From Thioclava sediminum (GTDB taxonomy: Bacteria; Pseudomonadota; Alphaproteobacteria; Rhodobacterales; Rhodobacteraceae), in contig NZ_MPZV01000004.1 in the NCBI RefSeq assembly GCF_002020355.1, forward strand, positions 394,821-458,820: 64,000 nucleotides of DNA, read 5' to 3'. The notes beneath the pieces are model-generated. The model did not search any database and was not told the DNA's origin. It saw only the letters and a list, made by a program, of their open reading frames with translations. Of this stretch, positions 1-8,885 are shown one piece after another (the first letter of the stretch is position 1; each line of letters opens with the position of its first letter). A program made the position numbers and the translations under genes.

Positions 1-619
1 CCCCTTCGAGGATTTCGACGCCACGCTCGCGATGCAATGCGCGGATCGCGTCTGCGGTTTCCTTGCAGGCAACGCGACCGAGGATGCGCGGGGCGGCCTC
101 GACCAGCGTGACCTCGAGGCCGAGCTTGCGCGCGACCGCCGCGGCCTCCAGCCCGATATAGCCGCCGCCGACCACCAAGAGCCGTTTGCCTTCGGTGAAA
201 TGAGGCTGCATCCGGTCGACATCCGCGAGGTTGCGCACGGTGAAGACATTGCCCAGATCGCCGCCGATCGCCGCGGGCAGGCGACGTGGCGTGGCCCCGG
301 TGCAGAGCGCGAGTTCGGCATAATCCAGCGTCTCGCCATCCGACAGGGTGACCGTCTGCACCTCGGTGTCGATCGCGGTGACGGAGGTGCCGAGCCGCAG
401 CGTGATGTCGTTCTCCTGCCACCAGTCCGGCGCGCGCAGCGTGAGCCGCTCCAGCTCCATATCGCCCAGCAGATAGGCTTTCGACAGGGGTGGGCGCTGG
501 TAGGGCTGAATGGGCTCCGAGCCGATCACGGTGATCGCACCGTCATATTTCAGCGCCCGCAGTTTCGCGGCCATAGAGGCTGCGGCCTGTCCCGCGCCGA
601 CGATCACTATTCCGCTCAT
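1..619 (-). CDS. FAD/NAD-dependent ferredoxin-reductase-like oxidoreductase, C-terminus cut by window edge
   Basis: The first 206 codons are present and the rest lies left of the window. The N-terminus MSGIVIVGAGQAAASMAAKL (residues 1-20) is an FAD-binding Rossmann motif, and LLVVGGGYIGLEAAA (147-161) is the NAD(P)H-binding motif. PYQRPPLSK (39-47) and LCTGATPRRLP (105-115) are typical of rhodocoxin/putidaredoxin/ferredoxin reductases, which pass electrons from NAD(P)H to a small iron-sulphur protein. Family members are about 400 residues, so roughly half is missing. Its redox partner is not visible. It is divergent from the peroxiredoxin gene with about 80 bases between them. The family call is firm; the physiological partner is unknown. 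Confidence 0.88.
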   Translation of the reverse strand, partial: MSGIVIVGAGQAAASMAAKLRALKYDGAITVIGSEPIQPYQRPPLSKAYLLGDMELERLTLRAPDWWQENDITLRLGTSVTAIDTEVQTVTLSDGETLDYAELALCTGATPRRLPAAIGGDLGNVFTVRNLADVDRMQPHFTEGKRLLVVGGGYIGLEAAAVARKLGLEVTLVEAAPRILGRVACKETADAIRALHRERGVEILEG

Positions 620-701
620 AACTTTCTCCACTGGCCCGGCTCGCGCCTGACCCTATATCGACGGGCGGAACAAGTGCAACGCGAACAAATCGGAGCTTTC
701 T

Positions 702-1190
702 ATGACCTTAACGACCGGCGACGTTCTTCCCGGCGCGACTTTCCTCGCCGTGGGCGATGAAGGGCCGCAACCCGTGAGCCTTGGCGACAAGATGAAGGGC
801 CGCAAGATCGTGATCTTCGCCGTGCCGGGCGCCTATACCGGCGTCTGCACCACCGCGCATGTGCCCAGCTTCATCCGCACCAAGGACCAATTCGCCGAAA
901 AGGGCGTGGACGAGATCATCTGCGTCTCGGTCAACGACCCCTTCGTCATGCAGGCCTGGGGCGAGGCAACGGGCGCGACCGAGGCGGGGCTGACCATGCT
1001 GGCCGACCCGGAAGCCGCCTTCACGCAGGCGATCGAGATGGACTTCACCGCGCCGCCCGCGGGTCTCATCAACCGCTCGAAGCGCTACGCGATGCTCGTC
1101 GAGGATGGTGTGGTCAAGCACCTGAATGTCGAGGAAAGCCCCGGCACCTGCGAAGCCTCGGCAGGCGAGGGCCTTCTCGCGGAACTCTGA
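702..1190 (+). CDS. Peroxiredoxin, Prx5/hybrid type
   Basis: This 162-residue protein reduces hydrogen peroxide and alkyl peroxides in the cytosol with thiol or glutathione/glutaredoxin electrons. VPGAYTGVCTTAHVPSF carries the peroxidatic cysteine C49 in the PxxxTxxC context of the Prx5 subfamily. A second cysteine, C150 (SPGTCEAS), lies where atypical two-Cys Prx5 proteins have the resolving cysteine. The AGLINRSKRYAMLVEDG segment is also diagnostic. Length is normal. The gene is a monocistron, followed by a hairpin shared with the convergent phhB. A redox-regulated promoter would be expected, but I see no clear OxyR site. Confidence 0.93.
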   Translation: MTLTTGDVLPGATFLAVGDEGPQPVSLGDKMKGRKIVIFAVPGAYTGVCTTAHVPSFIRTKDQFAEKGVDEIICVSVNDPFVMQAWGEATGATEAGLTMLADPEAAFTQAIEMDFTAPPAGLINRSKRYAMLVEDGVVKHLNVEESPGTCEASAGEGLLAEL

Positions 1191-1210
1191 TCCGCCGCCC
1201 TGACAAAATG

Positions 1211-1241
1211 AAAACGCCCGGCCAAGGAGCCGGGCGTTTTT
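1211..1241. terminator. Bidirectional intrinsic terminator between peroxiredoxin gene and phhB
   Basis: A perfect 12-bp stem (aaaacgcccggc / gccgggcgtttt) encloses a six-base loop, with T runs on both strands. It lies between two convergent stop codons, so it can end both transcripts. Confidence 0.9.
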
Positions 1242-1244
1242 CGT

Positions 1245-1616
1245 TCAGTCGTCGTCTTTTTCGACCGGTTCGGTCAGTCGCATCACCGGGCGTCCGATAT
1301 CGCGGTCGACCTCGGCCACGCCCTCGGCCAGCGAATCCAGCGCGCCGGCCAGTTCGATGTCGAGGACACTGACGCCACCGCAGTCATGGGTCGTCAGCGT
1401 GATTTCGAGCTTGTTGTAGACGTTGCGCCAGTCGGGATGGTGATCCATCTTCTCGGCGCAGAGCGCGGCTTGGCTCATGAAGCCCCACGCGGCGGAGAAA
1501 TCCTTGAACAGAAGCCGCTTGATCAGGGCATCCTGCCCATCGGCCGCGCGCCATCCGGTATCTTCAAGCGCGTTCAGCAGCGCCTTGCGTTCCTCGGGTT
1601 CGAGCTTCGATGTCAT
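1245..1616 (-). CDS. phhB: 4a-hydroxytetrahydrobiopterin (pterin-4a-carbinolamine) dehydratase
   Basis: At 123 residues it dehydrates the 4a-carbinolamine of tetrahydropterin made by phenylalanine hydroxylase, regenerating the cofactor in the cytosol. The family signature KMDHHPDWRNVYN holds the active-site histidines H59 and H60, and the third histidine H77 lies in TTHDCGG. The start ATG is preceded by a GGGAG ribosome site. No phenylalanine hydroxylase gene is in the window, so another pterin-dependent role is possible. The same fold also acts as a transcriptional coactivator (DCoH) in animals. It heads nothing obvious and is followed by the shared hairpin. Confidence 0.93.
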   Translation of the reverse strand: MTSKLEPEERKALLNALEDTGWRAADGQDALIKRLLFKDFSAAWGFMSQAALCAEKMDHHPDWRNVYNKLEITLTTHDCGGVSVLDIELAGALDSLAEGVAEVDRDIGRPVMRLTEPVEKDDD

Positions 1617-1673
1617 CGCTTACTCCCTGATGCGTTAAGCTGGCCCGCAGCCTTGCAGCCCCGGGCCGCCAGT

Positions 1674-2555
1674 TCAAGCGGCACCGCTTTCGCGGGTCAC
1701 GCTGCGGGTCTCGATTTTCGGTACCTGCACCACTTCGAGCGTCCGCGTGGGGAAGGGGATGCCGATATCGTTCGCGTCGAACTCCACCTTGATCTTGCGG
1801 GTATATTCCGCCTGAAGTCCCCAGAAATCTTCCGTCTTGGCCCAGACGCGGAAGGTGAAATCGACCGAGCTGTCGCCCAGTTGCTTTACCCGGATTACCG
1901 GCGCGGGCTCCGGCAGGGCACGCGGATCGGAGAGCGAGATATTCTCCAGAACTTCCTGCGTCTTCTTCAGGTCCGCGTCATAGGCGACGCCGATGGTCAG
2001 ATCCATCATCCGCGTCGGGTTGGCGGAGAAATTGGTGATCGCGCTCGACCAGATGTCGCTGTTGGGCACGATGATCTGGATGCCGTCATAGGTCGTCAGA
2101 ACCGTGTAGAAGAGCTGGATTTCAGTCACCGTGCCGCTTTCCGAGCCCGCCGCGATGAAATCGCCTTGGCGGAACGGGCGGAACAGGATGATCATCACGC
2201 CCGCCGCGAGGTTCGACAGTGTGCCTTGCAGCGCGAGACCGATAGCCAGACCGGCGGCACCGACAAGGGCGGCCAGCGAGGTCGTCTGAATGCCGAAGCG
2301 GTTGAGGATGAAGATCACCCCGATCGCGAGGATCAGGTATTTCACCATATTGCCGAGGAAGCCGAAGAGCGTGTCGTCCAGCCGTTTGTAACGCTGCGAC
2401 AGCGCCACGATACGCCGTTTGGCCCAGGCCGAGATCGCCATCGCGACCAGCAGGATCACCAGCGCAGCCACCACATTCACCGCAACCATGATGGCCGCAT
2501 CGATCCGATCCTGCGTCAGCCACGCGCTGACATCGGTCAGGTCATTCAAATTCAT
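1674..2555 (-). CDS. Small-conductance mechanosensitive channel, MscS family
   Basis: This 293-residue inner-membrane channel opens under membrane tension to release osmolytes after hypo-osmotic shock. Three membrane helices are visible at about residues 19-43, 65-86 and 93-127. The last is the glycine/alanine-rich pore helix (LVGAAGLAIGLALQGTLSN), followed by the MscS signature FRPFRQGD. The beta domain and the alpha/beta C-terminal domain follow. The length equals that of minimal E. coli MscS (286 residues), so there is no extended sensor. It sits 57 bases upstream of phhB on the same strand and could be read with it. Confidence 0.93.
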   Translation of the reverse strand: MNLNDLTDVSAWLTQDRIDAAIMVAVNVVAALVILLVAMAISAWAKRRIVALSQRYKRLDDTLFGFLGNMVKYLILAIGVIFILNRFGIQTTSLAALVGAAGLAIGLALQGTLSNLAAGVMIILFRPFRQGDFIAAGSESGTVTEIQLFYTVLTTYDGIQIIVPNSDIWSSAITNFSANPTRMMDLTIGVAYDADLKKTQEVLENISLSDPRALPEPAPVIRVKQLGDSSVDFTFRVWAKTEDFWGLQAEYTRKIKVEFDANDIGIPFPTRTLEVVQVPKIETRSVTRESGAA

Positions 2556-2594
2556 TCATCGCTCCCGTCATACGTCCTTTAACACTGCTACTTA

Positions 2595-3782
2595 TCACGC
2601 CTGCTCATCGCTTCCACCCGAGGGGGCTCGGAACGGGCCCATTTCGGTGAGAACCTCGATATCTTCGTCCACGGCGGCGCGTTCGGCTTCCAAGTACTCC
2701 GCGACCGCCCCGCGCAGACCTTCATTGCCGATCCAATGCGCCGAATGGGTCGCGACGGGCAGGTAGCCGCGCGCCAGCTTATGTTCGCCCTGCGCCCCGG
2801 CCTCAACCCGGCTCAGCTTGTGCGCGATCGCGTAATCGACCGCCTGATGGTAGCAGAGCTCGAAATGCAGGAAGGGGTGATCCTCAATACAGCCCCAATA
2901 GCGCCCGAACAGCGCATCGCGTCCGATCAGGTTCAGCGCGCCCGCAATCGGGTGGTCTCCGTTCATCGCGAGCACCAGAAGCACGTCCTCGCGCATCTCG
3001 TGCAGCAGGTCGAAGAAGGCGCGGCTCAGGTAAGGGCGGCCCCATTTCCGCGCGCCGGTGTCCTGATAGAACTGCCAGAACGCATCCCAATGCTCGGGCC
3101 GGATATCGTCGCCGGTCAGCTGTACGATTTCTCCGCCGAAAGCTTGCGCCCGCTGGCGCTCCTTGCGCAGCGCTTTGCGCTTGCGCGAGCTGAGTTCGCC
3201 AAGGAACTGGTCGAAGCTCTCGTAGCCCTCGTTGAACCAGTGGAATTGTTGCCCGAGCCGCGGCAGCCAGCCCGCCTCGGCGGCAAGCTCCGCCTCGTCC
3301 TCGGTGCAAAACGTCATATGGACCGAAGAGACCCCGGCCCCTTCCGCGATCTGCGCCATCCCGGCCAGAAGCGCGCGGCCGCCGGCCTCTTCCAGCCCCG
3401 GCAGAACCAGCAGACGCCGGCCGGCCACGGGCGTGAAGGGCACTGCGCATTGCAGCTTGGGGTAATAGCGCCCGCCCGCGCGCTCATACGCATCGGCCCA
3501 GCCGTGATCGAAGACATATTCGCCCTGACTGTGCGATTTCACGTAGAGCGGCGCGACGCCGATGATCCGGTCGCCCATCCGCGCCACAAGATGCCGTGCG
3601 TCCCAGCCCGTGCCCGGCCCGACCGAGCCGGAGGCCTCGAGGGCTGCCAGAAACCGATGCGTGGTGAACGGGTCGAACGCCCGCTCCCCATCCCCGATTT
3701 CGGGGCAGGCGCAGGCGTTCCAGTCTTCTTCACTTATTTCGGAAATATCCGAATAAAGCGTGATTTCAACGCTTTGATCCAT
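2595..3782 (-). CDS. DUF482/COG3146 GNAT-fold protein (FemAB-like acyltransferase)
   Basis: A 395-residue cytosolic protein of the DUF482 family, related to the GNAT/FemAB superfamily and sometimes annotated as peptidoglycan biosynthesis; no substrate is established. Recognisable blocks are YYPKLQCAVPFTPVAGRRLL near residue 110, the basic LSSRKRKALRKERQRA near 210, and GRYWGCIEDHPFLHFELCYH near 300. The start ATG at 3782 gives MDQSVEITLYSDISEISEED. The codons for SDISEIS resemble the intergenic repeat seen at 5127 and 34678, so the annotated N-terminus may be repeat-derived. The function should be treated as unknown. Confidence 0.82.
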   Translation of the reverse strand: MDQSVEITLYSDISEISEEDWNACACPEIGDGERAFDPFTTHRFLAALEASGSVGPGTGWDARHLVARMGDRIIGVAPLYVKSHSQGEYVFDHGWADAYERAGGRYYPKLQCAVPFTPVAGRRLLVLPGLEEAGGRALLAGMAQIAEGAGVSSVHMTFCTEDEAELAAEAGWLPRLGQQFHWFNEGYESFDQFLGELSSRKRKALRKERQRAQAFGGEIVQLTGDDIRPEHWDAFWQFYQDTGARKWGRPYLSRAFFDLLHEMREDVLLVLAMNGDHPIAGALNLIGRDALFGRYWGCIEDHPFLHFELCYHQAVDYAIAHKLSRVEAGAQGEHKLARGYLPVATHSAHWIGNEGLRGAVAEYLEAERAAVDEDIEVLTEMGPFRAPSGGSDEQA

Positions 3783-3839
3783 TTCATCCCGGGTGGTTAG
3801 GCCATCCTTTGCCTGAATCTGTACCCTGAGCGCGCGGCG

Positions 3840-4604
3840 TCAAGCCGGAAGCGCCGAGAGGTAGCCCTCGAAGGTCACGTTATCGGCCACCCGACGCGCC
3901 AGTGTCTCCTCGTCGACCGAGCGGATCGTCCAGCACAGAACCGGCACGCCGAGCGATTTCAGCTCGGTCACCCGAAGTGCGTTCAGGTCCTTCGCCTCAT
4001 GCGAGATGAAGGCCGCGCCGACGCGCTCGAAATCGGGAATATGGCGCAGCTCGTCGCCGCGCGCTGCGGGCAGCAGCGCCCAGTCATTGGGCTGATAGGC
4101 CGAGGTGGTCAGCCCGACCGGAACGCCCGGGGCCAAGTCGCCGAATGCCGCCACCGCATGCGGATTGAAGGACATCACCGCGACCGGGCCTTCGTAGTCG
4201 CGCAGCAACAGCGCCGTCGCCTCTTCCAGCGGGCCGATCTGCTGGCCGAGCGCGCCGTCCTGATCCTTGATCTCGACCAGAAGCGGAACCTGCCCGTCCA
4301 CGATCTTCAGCACTTCGGCGAGGGTCGGAATGCCCTCCTGCGTGCCGCTTAGATGGATCGCGCCAAGCTCTGCCGAGGTGCGCTGGCGCACCGGGCCGCG
4401 CTCTGCGGTCAGCCGGTCCAGCGCGTAGTCGTGAAACACCATCGGCACGCCATCGGCCGAGAGTTGCACGTCGATCTCGATCCCGTAGCCCGCCGCGATA
4501 GCCGCGCGGATTGCGCCACGGCTGTTTTCGGGACGGCCGAGCGTGTAGTCGTGCAGCGCCCGATGCGCGATCGGAAGCCGGAGAAAATCAGGATGCAATG
4601 CCAT
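3840..4604 (-). CDS. Glycerophosphodiester phosphodiesterase
   Basis: This 254-residue enzyme hydrolyses glycerophosphodiesters to glycerol-3-phosphate and an alcohol. The catalytic set of the GDPD family is present: H14-R15 (IAHRALHD), E26-N27, E43 and D45 (GIEIDVQ), and H58-D59 (MVFHDY). No signal peptide is seen, so it resembles cytosolic UgpQ rather than periplasmic GlpQ. The ATG at 4604 shares one base with the RidA stop codon (TGATG), indicating translational coupling; an in-frame GTG one codon earlier is an alternative start. Scavenging of phospholipid headgroups is the likely role. Confidence 0.92.
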   Translation of the reverse strand: MALHPDFLRLPIAHRALHDYTLGRPENSRGAIRAAIAAGYGIEIDVQLSADGVPMVFHDYALDRLTAERGPVRQRTSAELGAIHLSGTQEGIPTLAEVLKIVDGQVPLLVEIKDQDGALGQQIGPLEEATALLLRDYEGPVAVMSFNPHAVAAFGDLAPGVPVGLTTSAYQPNDWALLPAARGDELRHIPDFERVGAAFISHEAKDLNALRVTELKSLGVPVLCWTIRSVDEETLARRVADNVTFEGYLSALPA

Positions 4605-5059
4605 CACGCGACCTCGAAAATCGCCTCGATTTCGACCGCGACGCCCATCGGCAGCGAGGCCGCCGAGACCGCCGAACGCGCGTGACGCCCCGCATCGCCG
4701 AAGACCTCGACCATCAGGTCCGAACAGCCGTTCACGACCTTGGGCTGATCGGTGAAATCAGCGGTGGAATTCACGAAACCCACCAGCTTCACCACACGAA
4801 GCTTGTCGAGATCTCCAATCGCCGCCTTAGCCTGCGCAATCAGCGCCAGCCCGCAGAACCGCGCCGCCATCGCGCCCTCTTCGACATCCATCCCGTCGCC
4901 GAGCTTGCCGCGGATCAGCCCCTCGGGCCCGTTCGAGATCTGTCCCGAGACGAACAGTTGATTGCCGGTGCGCACAAAGGGCACGTAATTTGCCGCCGGT
5001 GCCGGCGCATCGGGAAGGTGAATTCCCAGCTCTTCGAGACGTGCTTCGATCTTGGCCAT
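4604..5059 (-). CDS. RidA family enamine/imine deaminase (YjgF/YER057c/UK114)
   Basis: At 151 residues it belongs to the family whose best-known members hydrolyse reactive 2-aminoacrylate and related enamines. The fold is recognisable from FVSGQISNGPEG near residue 55 and the C-terminal GRHARSAVSAASLPMGVAVEIE, which carries the substrate-carboxylate-binding arginine position. I chose ATG at 5059 because GGAGGG lies seven bases upstream; an ATG at 5071 would put that ribosome site inside the gene. It is coupled to the downstream phosphodiesterase. Which RidA subfamily it belongs to is not certain. Confidence 0.9.
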   Translation of the reverse strand: MAKIEARLEELGIHLPDAPAPAANYVPFVRTGNQLFVSGQISNGPEGLIRGKLGDGMDVEEGAMAARFCGLALIAQAKAAIGDLDKLRVVKLVGFVNSTADFTDQPKVVNGCSDLMVEVFGDAGRHARSAVSAASLPMGVAVEIEAIFEVA

Positions 5060-5126
5060 TGCGCCCTCCATGAAATTTCGCGGCGAGGCTAGGCGCGCGC
5101 CTTTTCTCCCGCAAGCGGAATCGCTT

Positions 5127-5185
5127 CTCTTCTTCTTGATCGAAATATCCCGGGGGCGCGATAGCGCGGGGCCGAGCCCCTCGCC
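5127..5185. repeat. Intergenic repeat, copy 1 (CGAAATATCCCGGGG element with GC-rich hairpin)
   Basis: ctcttcttcttgatcg followed by aaatatcccggggg matches the segment at 34678-34706 with few differences. Each copy is followed by a short ggggc...gcccc hairpin. It lies between smc and the RidA gene. Confidence 0.6.
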
Positions 5186-5186
5186 G

Positions 5187-8100
5187 TTATGCCACCAGCG
5201 CTTCGGCCTTCTTCAGGTCGACCGAGACCAGCTGGCTCACGCCTTGTTCTTGCATCGTCACCCCGAACAGCCGGTCCATCCGCGCCATTGTCACCGCGTG
5301 GTGGGTGATGATCAGGAAGCGCGTGTCGGTGCGCCGCGTCATCTCGTCGAGCAGGTCGCAGAAGCGCGTCACGTTCGCATCATCGAGCGGCGCGTCGACC
5401 TCGTCGAGCACGCAGATCGGGGCGGGGTTGGCCATGAAGACCGCGAAGATCAGCGCCATCGCGGTCAGCGTCTGCTCACCGCCCGACAGCAGCGACAGCG
5501 TCGACAGCTTCTTGCCCGGCGGCTGGCACATGATCTCGAGCCCTGCCTCCAGCGGGTCGTCGCTTTCGACCAGCTGCAGGTTCGCCGAGCCGCCACCGAA
5601 GAGATGGGTGAACAGCGTCCGGAAGTTCTCGTTCACCTGCTCGAACGCGGTCAGAAGACGCTCGCGCCCTTCGCGGTTCAGACCCGAAATCCCGGCGCGC
5701 AGCTTGCGGATCGCCTCTTCGAGATCGGATTTCTCCTGCACCAGCGTGTCATGCTCTTCCTGCACCTCGCGGGCGTCTTCTTCGGCGCGCAGGTTCACCG
5801 CACCAAGGCTCTCGCGCAGCCGCTTGAGCCGGTTCACTTCCGCGTCGAGCTTCTCCGCGTCGGGCATTTTCTCGGGATCGGCGTCGAGGCTTTCCAGCAA
5901 ATCCTGCGGCGACTTCTCGGTCTCCTCGAGGATACGTTCGGCGGCATAGGCGACGGTTTCACGGGCCGCATCGACGCGGGCCTCGGCACGGGCGCGGGCT
6001 TCGCGCGCCTCACCGGCGAGACGTTCGGCCTCGCGTTCGGCCAGCTGCGCCTCGCGCAGGGCGCTTTCCGCGCTGGAAAGCTTGTCCGACGCCTCGGCCT
6101 GACGCGCTTCGGCGGTGGCGATGGCCTCCGACAGCTCGGCGCGTTTCGCGGCCAGTTCCTCGGGCGCGGCGGAGGCGTCCTTCAGCTCCGCTTCGCTCTC
6201 GATCTTGCGGGTTTCCAGCTCTGCCGAGCGTTTCTCGGCGGTCTCCAACCGGTGCCGCCAGCCGGAGATTTCCTTGGTGATCTCCTGCCGACGCTTCAGC
6301 CGCGCCTCGCCCTCCCGACGGATTTCGTCATGGGCGGAGCGCTTGGTCATCATCGTCATCCGCGCCGCTTCGACCGTCATCTTCACCGCCTCGACATCGC
6401 CGCGCGCGGCGTCCAGATCGGGCAGGGAGGATTGCGCATTCTCCGCCTCGCGCAGCGCCATCCGCGCGCTGCCAGCCTCTTCCTCATGGCGGGCGACGGC
6501 GAGCTGGGCGCTTTCCAGCTTGGAACTGGCGATCGAGCGATCGGCCTCGGCCCGGCTGAGCGCGCGGCCCGCTTCGGCCAGGCGGCGATCGGCATCGCGG
6601 CGCGCCTCGCGCGCGGCGGCATCGGCGCGGGTGGCCTCGGCCAGCGCGGCGGTCAGTGCCTCATGGGCGGATTTCGCGCCCGAAGCGCGCGCCTCGGCCT
6701 CTTCCAGATCGCGCTTCAACTCCACCAGACGGTTGAGCTGTTGTAAGCGCAATGCGGCGGCGGTCGGGGCATCCTCGGCACCGGCGCGATAGCCGTCCCA
6801 GCGCCACAGGTCGCCCTCGGTCGAGACGAGGCGCTGGCCGGGGGCCAGTTGATCCTGCAGCCGCACGCCCTCGTCGTAATCCTCGACCAGACCGATCTGC
6901 GAGATCCGGCGCACCAGCACATCGGGCACATCCACATGAGCGGAGAGCGGCTCGACGCCGACGGGCAGGGGCTGCGGCGCGGGATAATCGGGCAGGGCTT
7001 GCCAGCCGGTCGCGTCATCCTCGCCCACTTCCGGCGCGCGCAGGTCATCGGCGAGCGCGGCACCCAGCGCCGCCTCGTAGCCGCGATCCACCCGGACGCG
7101 ATCAAGAATCTGCTGGCCGTTGGAGGCTTCGCGCTCGACCAGACGCGCGAGCGCCGACACCTCGGCCCGCAAGGCTCCGGCCTCGCCCTCGGCTTCCGAG
7201 CGTGCCGCCCGGGCCGCGCTTTCGCGGCCCTGAGCCTCGGCGCGCGCGTCATCGGCCTGACCAAGCGCTTCCTCGGCGGCTTCGGCGGCGGCCTGCGCCT
7301 GTGTCTGTGCGCCTTCTGCCGCCTCGAATTCGGTATTCGCCTTCGCAAGCGCGGCGGCAGCGGCCTCGGCGGCTTGCTTAGCCTGCGCCGCGGCGGCTTC
7401 GGATTTCTCCGCCGTCGCGCGGTTGTCGGTCACGAGGCGCTGGGACGATTGGTGACGGGCCGCAAGCCGCGCGACATCCTCGGTCAGTTCCGACAGTTGC
7501 GCCTCGCGCTCCTGCAAAATCTGCGCGGCCTCATGGGCGGCATCGACTGCCGCCGCAAGTTTGTCTTCGTGCCCCTCGGAGGCTTTCGTGATCTGCGCCT
7601 GCTCCCATTCGAGCCGCCCGATCGTCTCGCCCGCATCGCGGTTGAGCCCCGCTTCGCGCTCCATGTCGCGCACGAGCTGTTCGATCCGCGCCTTCAGCGT
7701 CTCGATCCGCGCAATCGCCTGATCTTCCTGATCCGAGAGCGCGTCGCGCTGCACGGTGAGGCGCTGCAGGATCGCGCCCGCGATGGCCTCTTCCTCGCGC
7801 AGCGGTGGCAGCGCGTCTTCCTTGCCCTGCCGGGCCTTGGCCGCCTCGCGGGAGGCTTTCTCGGCCTGCGCGGCCCCGGCGACCTTCTCGCGATGCGCCT
7901 CTTCGGCGGTGGTGCGGGCCAGATCGGCTTCGCGCCAGCGGCGATATAGTAGCATCCCCTCGGCGCGGCGCAGCTCTTCGCCGATGGTGCGGTAACGTGC
8001 GGCCTGGCGGGCCTGCCGGGCGAGGGTGGCCAGCTGCGAGGCGAGTTGCTCGATCACGTCGTCGACGCGGGTCAGGTTCTGTTCGGCGCCGTTCAGCTTC

Positions 8101-8645
8101 AACTCCGCTTCGTGGCGGCGCTGATAGAGGCCCGAGATCCCGGCCGCTTCCTCGAGGATGCGGCGGCGGTTCTTCGGCTTGGCGTTGATAAGCTCGGAAA
8201 TCTGACCCTGCCGCACGAGCGCGGGCGAATGCGCACCGGTCGAGGCGTCGGCGAACAGCATCTGCACATCGCGGGCGCGCACGTCCTTGGAGTTCACCTT
8301 ATAGGCCGAGCCCGCGTCGCGGGTGATCCGGCGCACGATCTCCAGCCCGTCGCTGTCGTTGAACCCGGAGGGCGCCAGCCGCTCGGTATTGTCGATCTGC
8401 AGCGCGACTTCCGCGAAATTGCGCGCGCCGCGCGACGAGGCGCCGGCGAAGATCACGTCTTCCATGCCGCCGCCGCGCATCGCCGAGGGGCGGTTCTCGC
8501 CCATCACCCAGCGCAGCGCTTCCAGGAGGTTCGACTTGCCGCAGCCATTGGGTCCGACGACGCCGGTCAGCCCGTCATGGATCACGAGATCCGTGGGGTC
8601 CACGAAGCTCTTGAAACCGTTGAGACGTAGCCGAGAGAAGCGCAA
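5187..8645 (-). CDS. smc: Chromosome segregation ATPase SMC
   Basis: This 1152-residue condensin subunit dimerises and, with ScpA/ScpB, organises and segregates the chromosome. Order: N-terminal ATPase half with Walker A GPNGCGKSNLLEALRW (about 32-47), long alanine/glutamate-rich coiled coil, hinge at about 500-640, second coiled coil, and the C-terminal half with signature LLSGGEQTLTAMAL and Walker B PICVLDEVDAPLDDANV. Length is normal. The start is a TTG (MRFSRLRLNGFKSF matches the SMC N-terminus exactly); a GGAAAG lies about nine bases upstream. A long opposite-strand reading frame inside it is a shadow. scpA/scpB are not adjacent. Confidence 0.97.
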   Translation of the reverse strand: MRFSRLRLNGFKSFVDPTDLVIHDGLTGVVGPNGCGKSNLLEALRWVMGENRPSAMRGGGMEDVIFAGASSRGARNFAEVALQIDNTERLAPSGFNDSDGLEIVRRITRDAGSAYKVNSKDVRARDVQMLFADASTGAHSPALVRQGQISELINAKPKNRRRILEEAAGISGLYQRRHEAELKLNGAEQNLTRVDDVIEQLASQLATLARQARQAARYRTIGEELRRAEGMLLYRRWREADLARTTAEEAHREKVAGAAQAEKASREAAKARQGKEDALPPLREEEAIAGAILQRLTVQRDALSDQEDQAIARIETLKARIEQLVRDMEREAGLNRDAGETIGRLEWEQAQITKASEGHEDKLAAAVDAAHEAAQILQEREAQLSELTEDVARLAARHQSSQRLVTDNRATAEKSEAAAAQAKQAAEAAAAALAKANTEFEAAEGAQTQAQAAAEAAEEALGQADDARAEAQGRESAARAARSEAEGEAGALRAEVSALARLVEREASNGQQILDRVRVDRGYEAALGAALADDLRAPEVGEDDATGWQALPDYPAPQPLPVGVEPLSAHVDVPDVLVRRISQIGLVEDYDEGVRLQDQLAPGQRLVSTEGDLWRWDGYRAGAEDAPTAAALRLQQLNRLVELKRDLEEAEARASGAKSAHEALTAALAEATRADAAAREARRDADRRLAEAGRALSRAEADRSIASSKLESAQLAVARHEEEAGSARMALREAENAQSSLPDLDAARGDVEAVKMTVEAARMTMMTKRSAHDEIRREGEARLKRRQEITKEISGWRHRLETAEKRSAELETRKIESEAELKDASAAPEELAAKRAELSEAIATAEARQAEASDKLSSAESALREAQLAEREAERLAGEAREARARAEARVDAARETVAYAAERILEETEKSPQDLLESLDADPEKMPDAEKLDAEVNRLKRLRESLGAVNLRAEEDAREVQEEHDTLVQEKSDLEEAIRKLRAGISGLNREGRERLLTAFEQVNENFRTLFTHLFGGGSANLQLVESDDPLEAGLEIMCQPPGKKLSTLSLLSGGEQTLTAMALIFAVFMANPAPICVLDEVDAPLDDANVTRFCDLLDEMTRRTDTRFLIITHHAVTMARMDRLFGVTMQEQGVSQLVSVDLKKAEALVA

Positions 8646-8885
8646 TTGCCAAACTTTCCGAATCTGACCGAGTTCTGAGAAGTGTCCGTAGAGCAGGCCT
8701 GCGAGTCAATGGAAAGACACCGCATCTGGCGATGATGGGACTGTTATCCACAATATATTGGCGCATTCTTGCGCAGGTATCGGGGGGTGCGAGATGCCTG
8801 TCGACGCAGTCGGGTATGCACCTCCGCTGTCTTTTCCTTTTGATCGCGGAGGCTTAGCATCAGGTGCGTCCCAAGGAGCCGACCG

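Noticed and set aside
3738..3753. Inverted repeat TTCGGA-AATA-TCCGAA
   Set aside because: It lies inside the start of a coding sequence and has no T tract or promoter context; discussed only as part of the repeat-like N-terminus.
5052..6746. Long plus-strand reading frame of 564 codons
   Set aside because: It lies opposite smc, whose motifs are unambiguous; the product is His/Arg/Gly-rich with no recognisable domain, as expected of a GC-rich antisense shadow.
8744..8752. Perfect DnaA box TTATCCACA near smc
   Set aside because: A single 9-mer is expected by chance at about this frequency in 64 kb; no cluster of boxes, AT-rich unwinding region or origin-linked genes are present.
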